Assembly: GCF_030433895.1 (NCBI RefSeq)
Contig: NZ_JARUXE010000006.1
Coordinates: 1-64,000 of the forward strand
Source: Arthrobacter sp. PsM3
GTDB taxonomy: Bacteria > Actinomycetota > Actinomycetes > Actinomycetales > Micrococcaceae
Reading direction: 5' to 3'
Length of the DNA: 64,000 nt
Shown: positions 61,560 through 64,000 of the stretch, piece by piece
Layout: the number at the start of each line of letters is the position of its first letter
Numbering within the stretch: the stretch's first letter is position 1
The notes under the pieces: generated by a model
Database searches by the model: none
The model's input: the letters and a program-made list of their open reading frames with translations, nothing else
Told to the model about the DNA's origin: nothing
Made by a program: the position numbers and the translations under genes

Positions 61560-63002
61560 ATGCCTGAAACTGCCGCCACAGCCGATACCCGCACGCCGTC
61601 CGGACGCCTGGCCCTCGCCGCGTCCTCACACCAGATCGCGCTCGGCCCGCTGGACGGCCGGTACCAGTCCGCCGTCGCGCCGCTGGTCGACTACCTTTCC
61701 GAGGCCGCCCTCAACCGTGACAGGGTCGCCGTCGAGGTTGAATGGCTCATCCACCTGACCCGTAACCAGGTGCTGCCCGGCGCTGGAGCACTGACCGCGG
61801 AGCAGCAGCAGAAGCTGCGTGCCATCGTCACCGAATTCGACGCCGAGTCCGTGCGCGAACTGGCAGACATCGAAGCCGTCACTGTGCACGATGTCAAAGC
61901 CGTCGAGTACTACATCGGCCGCCGCCTGCCCGGCATCGGAATCGAGCACCTGACCGCAATGGTGCACTTCGGCTGCACCTCCGAGGACATCAACAACCTC
62001 TCCTACGCCCTCGGCATCAAGGGCGCCGTGGAAGACGTCTGGCTGCCCGCGGCACGCGCCCTGGTCGCACAGATCAGCGCCATGGCCGAGGCCAACCGCG
62101 CAGTGCCGATGCTCTCCCGCACGCACGGCCAGCCGGCCACCCCGACCACGCTCGGCAAGGAACTGGCCGTCATCACGCACCGCCTGACCCGCCAGTTGGA
62201 CCGCATCGCCCGGACCGAGTACCTCGGCAAGATCAACGGCGCCACCGGCACCTACGCGGCCCACGTCGCCTCCGTCCCCGGCGCCGACTGGCAGCACGTT
62301 GCCCGGAGCTTCGTCGAGGGCCTCGGCCTGAGCTGGAACCCGCTGACCACCCAGATCGAAAGCCACGACTGGCAAGCGGAGCTGTACGCCGACGTCGCGC
62401 GGTTCAACCGGATCCTGCACAACGTCTGCACGGACATCTGGAGCTACATCTCGATCGGCTACTTCGTGCAGATCCCGGTCGCGGGTGCCACCGGCTCCTC
62501 CACCATGCCGCACAAGGTCAACCCGATCCGCTTCGAGAATGCCGAGGCCAACCTGGAGATCTCCTCCGGCCTGCTGGACGTCCTGGGCTCCACCCTGGTC
62601 ACCTCCCGCTGGCAGCGCGACCTCACCGATTCGTCCTCGCAGCGCAACATCGGGGTGGCCTTCGGCCACTCGCTGCTCGCCATCTCCAACGTGGCCAAGG
62701 GCCTGGACCGCCTCAAGGTCGCTGAGGACGTGCTTGCCGCGGACCTCGACACGAACTGGGAAGTCCTCGGCGAAGCCATCCAGATGGTCATGCGCGCCGA
62801 GGCCATCGCCGGCGTCGAAGGCATGGAAAACCCCTACGAACGGCTCAAGGACCTGACCCGCGGGCAGCGCGTCGATGCGGCCCGGATGCAGGAATTTGTC
62901 CAAAGCCTGGGCCTGTCCGCGGACGCAGAAGCGCGGCTGCTGGCGCTCACCCCCGGCAAGTACACCGGCATCGCGGACAAGCTGGTGGACCACCTCGCAT
63001 GA
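61560..63002 (+). CDS. purB: Adenylosuccinate lyase
   Basis: A 480-residue fumarase-superfamily enzyme of purine biosynthesis (SAICAR and adenylosuccinate cleavage). It has LGPLDGRYQSAV near the N terminus, MVHFGCTSEDINNLSYAL, SRTHGQPATPTTLGKEL and the catalytic loop GSSTMPHKVNPIRFEN. This is the longer PurB form. It overlaps the next gene by four bases (ATGA). Confidence 0.95.
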   Translation: MPETAATADTRTPSGRLALAASSHQIALGPLDGRYQSAVAPLVDYLSEAALNRDRVAVEVEWLIHLTRNQVLPGAGALTAEQQQKLRAIVTEFDAESVRELADIEAVTVHDVKAVEYYIGRRLPGIGIEHLTAMVHFGCTSEDINNLSYALGIKGAVEDVWLPAARALVAQISAMAEANRAVPMLSRTHGQPATPTTLGKELAVITHRLTRQLDRIARTEYLGKINGATGTYAAHVASVPGADWQHVARSFVEGLGLSWNPLTTQIESHDWQAELYADVARFNRILHNVCTDIWSYISIGYFVQIPVAGATGSSTMPHKVNPIRFENAEANLEISSGLLDVLGSTLVTSRWQRDLTDSSSQRNIGVAFGHSLLAISNVAKGLDRLKVAEDVLAADLDTNWEVLGEAIQMVMRAEAIAGVEGMENPYERLKDLTRGQRVDAARMQEFVQSLGLSADAEARLLALTPGKYTGIADKLVDHLA

Positions 63003-63667
63003 GGCTCCTGCTCATCCGCCATGGCCAGACCCCCGGCAACGTCCTGGGCCAGTTGGACACCGCCCACCCGGGTCCGGGGCTGACCGAGCTCGGGGAGCGG
63101 CAGGCGGCCGCCCTGGCGCGGTCCCTGGCGAATGAGCAGATCGGCCGCCTCTACGCGTCCACACTGATCCGCACCCAGATCACGGCCACGCCGCTCGCGA
63201 CCGTCCGCGGCCTGGAGATCGAGGTGCTGGAGGGGCTGCGGGAGATCGAAGCCGGGTCGCTGGAGAAGCTCACCGACAAGGAATCGCACCTGCGCTACCT
63301 CGGCACCGTGTTTGGCTGGGCGGCAGGGGAACTGCACCGCAGGATGCCGGCCGGACCCAGCGGGCACGAGTTCTTCGAGCGCTACGACGCCTCGATCGCG
63401 CGGATCGCCGCAGCCGCCGCGGCGGACGACGCCGGGACGGTCGCCGTGGTCAGCCACGGCGCCGCGATCCGCGTCTGGGCGGGCCTTCGGGCCGGCAATG
63501 TGGAGGCGGGATTCGCCGCCCGCCACGTCCTCGCCAACACCGGGATCGTTGCACTCGAAGGGGACCCGGACGCCGGATGGCGGCTCATCCACTGGGACGA
63601 CAGCCCCGTAGGTGGCCTGGCGCTCGTCGATCCGACGGCGGAGGACCCGACCGGCCGCACGCTGTAG
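62999..63667 (+). CDS. Histidine phosphatase family protein
   Basis: A 222-residue phosphoglycerate-mutase-like phosphatase. Catalytic LIRHGQTPGN (His8) at the N terminus and AVVSHGAAIRVW for the second histidine. ARG...IRTQITATPLA and the acid Glu around EIEAGSLEKL complete the site. It starts in the purB stop, so it is co-translated; substrate unknown. Confidence 0.88.
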   Translation: MRLLLIRHGQTPGNVLGQLDTAHPGPGLTELGERQAAALARSLANEQIGRLYASTLIRTQITATPLATVRGLEIEVLEGLREIEAGSLEKLTDKESHLRYLGTVFGWAAGELHRRMPAGPSGHEFFERYDASIARIAAAAAADDAGTVAVVSHGAAIRVWAGLRAGNVEAGFAARHVLANTGIVALEGDPDAGWRLIHWDDSPVGGLALVDPTAEDPTGRTL

Positions 63668-63721
63668 TGGAGTTCTCCGGACCCTAACGCGCAGGAAACA
63701 CGGCCGAAACCGCCGCTGCCT

Positions 63722-63742
63722 AGGGTTGATCTGCATAACCCT
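63722..63742 (+). promoter_or_regulatory. Inverted repeat before the final GNAT gene
   Basis: AGGGTT-N9-AACCCT, 20 bases upstream of the start. Could be an operator of the gene at 63762 or a short hairpin. Confidence 0.35.
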
Positions 63743-63761
63743 TCGGCGAAGCGAGGCAGCC

Positions 63762-64000
63762 ATGCAGACCAATCCGCGGCTCAACATCCGGCAGGTCACC
63801 TGGGCCAACCCCGTGGGCGCGGACCTCCGCGCGGCCCAGCAGGCCGAACTCGATGCCCGCTTCGGCACGAGCGACCACGAACCGGGGCCGCCGCCGTCGG
63901 AGACGGACACTGCCGTGTTCCTCGTCGCCCACGACAAGGCCTCCGGGCAGCCGGTGGGCTGCGGCGGCCTGCGGATCCTCGACTCCCGGACCGCCGAGAT
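63762..64000 (+). CDS. GNAT-type acetyltransferase (partial, N terminus)
   Basis: The first 79 codons are in the window. The sequence (DTAVFLVAHDKASGQPVGCGGLRILDSRTAE) fits the first strands of the GNAT fold, where GCGGL precedes the acetyl-CoA loop that lies beyond the window. ATG preceded by GCGAGG. Substrate cannot be said. Confidence 0.7.
   Translation, partial: MQTNPRLNIRQVTWANPVGADLRAAQQAELDARFGTSDHEPGPPPSETDTAVFLVAHDKASGQPVGCGGLRILDSRTAE

Overview
The window is one continuous, high-GC, gene-dense stretch of an actinobacterial chromosome. It contains no rRNA, tRNA, CRISPR, insertion sequence or prophage genes. Gene content (a tail resembling DUF222/HNH proteins, DUF6153 and DUF305 proteins, a Pyr4-like membrane protein, WXG100-type genes), frequent GTG/TTG starts and several apparently leaderless transcripts suggest Micrococcaceae, most likely Arthrobacter in the broad sense. 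The genus call is inference from family resemblance only.

Layout. 0-5.3 kb: a GH3 beta-glucosidase, a uracil-DNA-glycosylase-like protein, a short-chain dehydrogenase and an L-lactate dehydrogenase. 5.2-8.1 kb: an ArsR-CDF metal efflux operon beside two His/Met-rich secreted proteins (DUF6153, DUF305). 8.1-13 kb: an asparagine/aspartate operon (FadR-type regulator, asparaginase, aspartase, permease). 13-17 kb: a GNAT-AAA+ fusion, a Pyr4-type membrane terpene cyclase homologue, an HD hydrolase and GluQ-RS. 17-27 kb: two Lrp regulators, a lipoprotein, a LysE exporter, malic enzyme, TetR, two transporter-type loci, RraA and a DUF559 protein. 27-31 kb: two MFS transporters and MarR. 31-37 kb: mannitol PTS genes (mtlD, fused IICBA), TetR and ptsI. 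37-41 kb: PucR regulator divergent from alanine dehydrogenase, and an oxidoreductase. 41-48 kb: a complete oligopeptide ABC importer. 48-54 kb: TetR/FMN reductase pair, aminotransferase, universal stress protein, DUF1508 protein and acyl-CoA ligase. 54-59 kb: branched-chain 2-oxoacid dehydrogenase operon and a HisC-like aminotransferase. 59-64 kb: holin-like protein, WXG100/hydrolase pair, purB, a phosphatase and a partial GNAT gene.

Much of the region serves central carbon and nitrogen metabolism: asparagine to aspartate to fumarate, malate to pyruvate, lactate and alanine to pyruvate, branched-chain oxoacid oxidation, mannitol uptake and peptide uptake. Candidate operators sit in many promoters: tandem MarR boxes, TetR palindromes, two CRP/GlxR-type sites and a DasR-type dre-like site.

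The most unusual structure is a set of seven intergenic palindromic elements between 14.4 and 31.0 kb. All share the core GCCCAT-N13-ATGGGC but carry one of two different outer arms (65 bp or 59 bp long). Two of them supply the stop codon of a neighbouring gene. Positions were counted by hand and may be off by a base in places.
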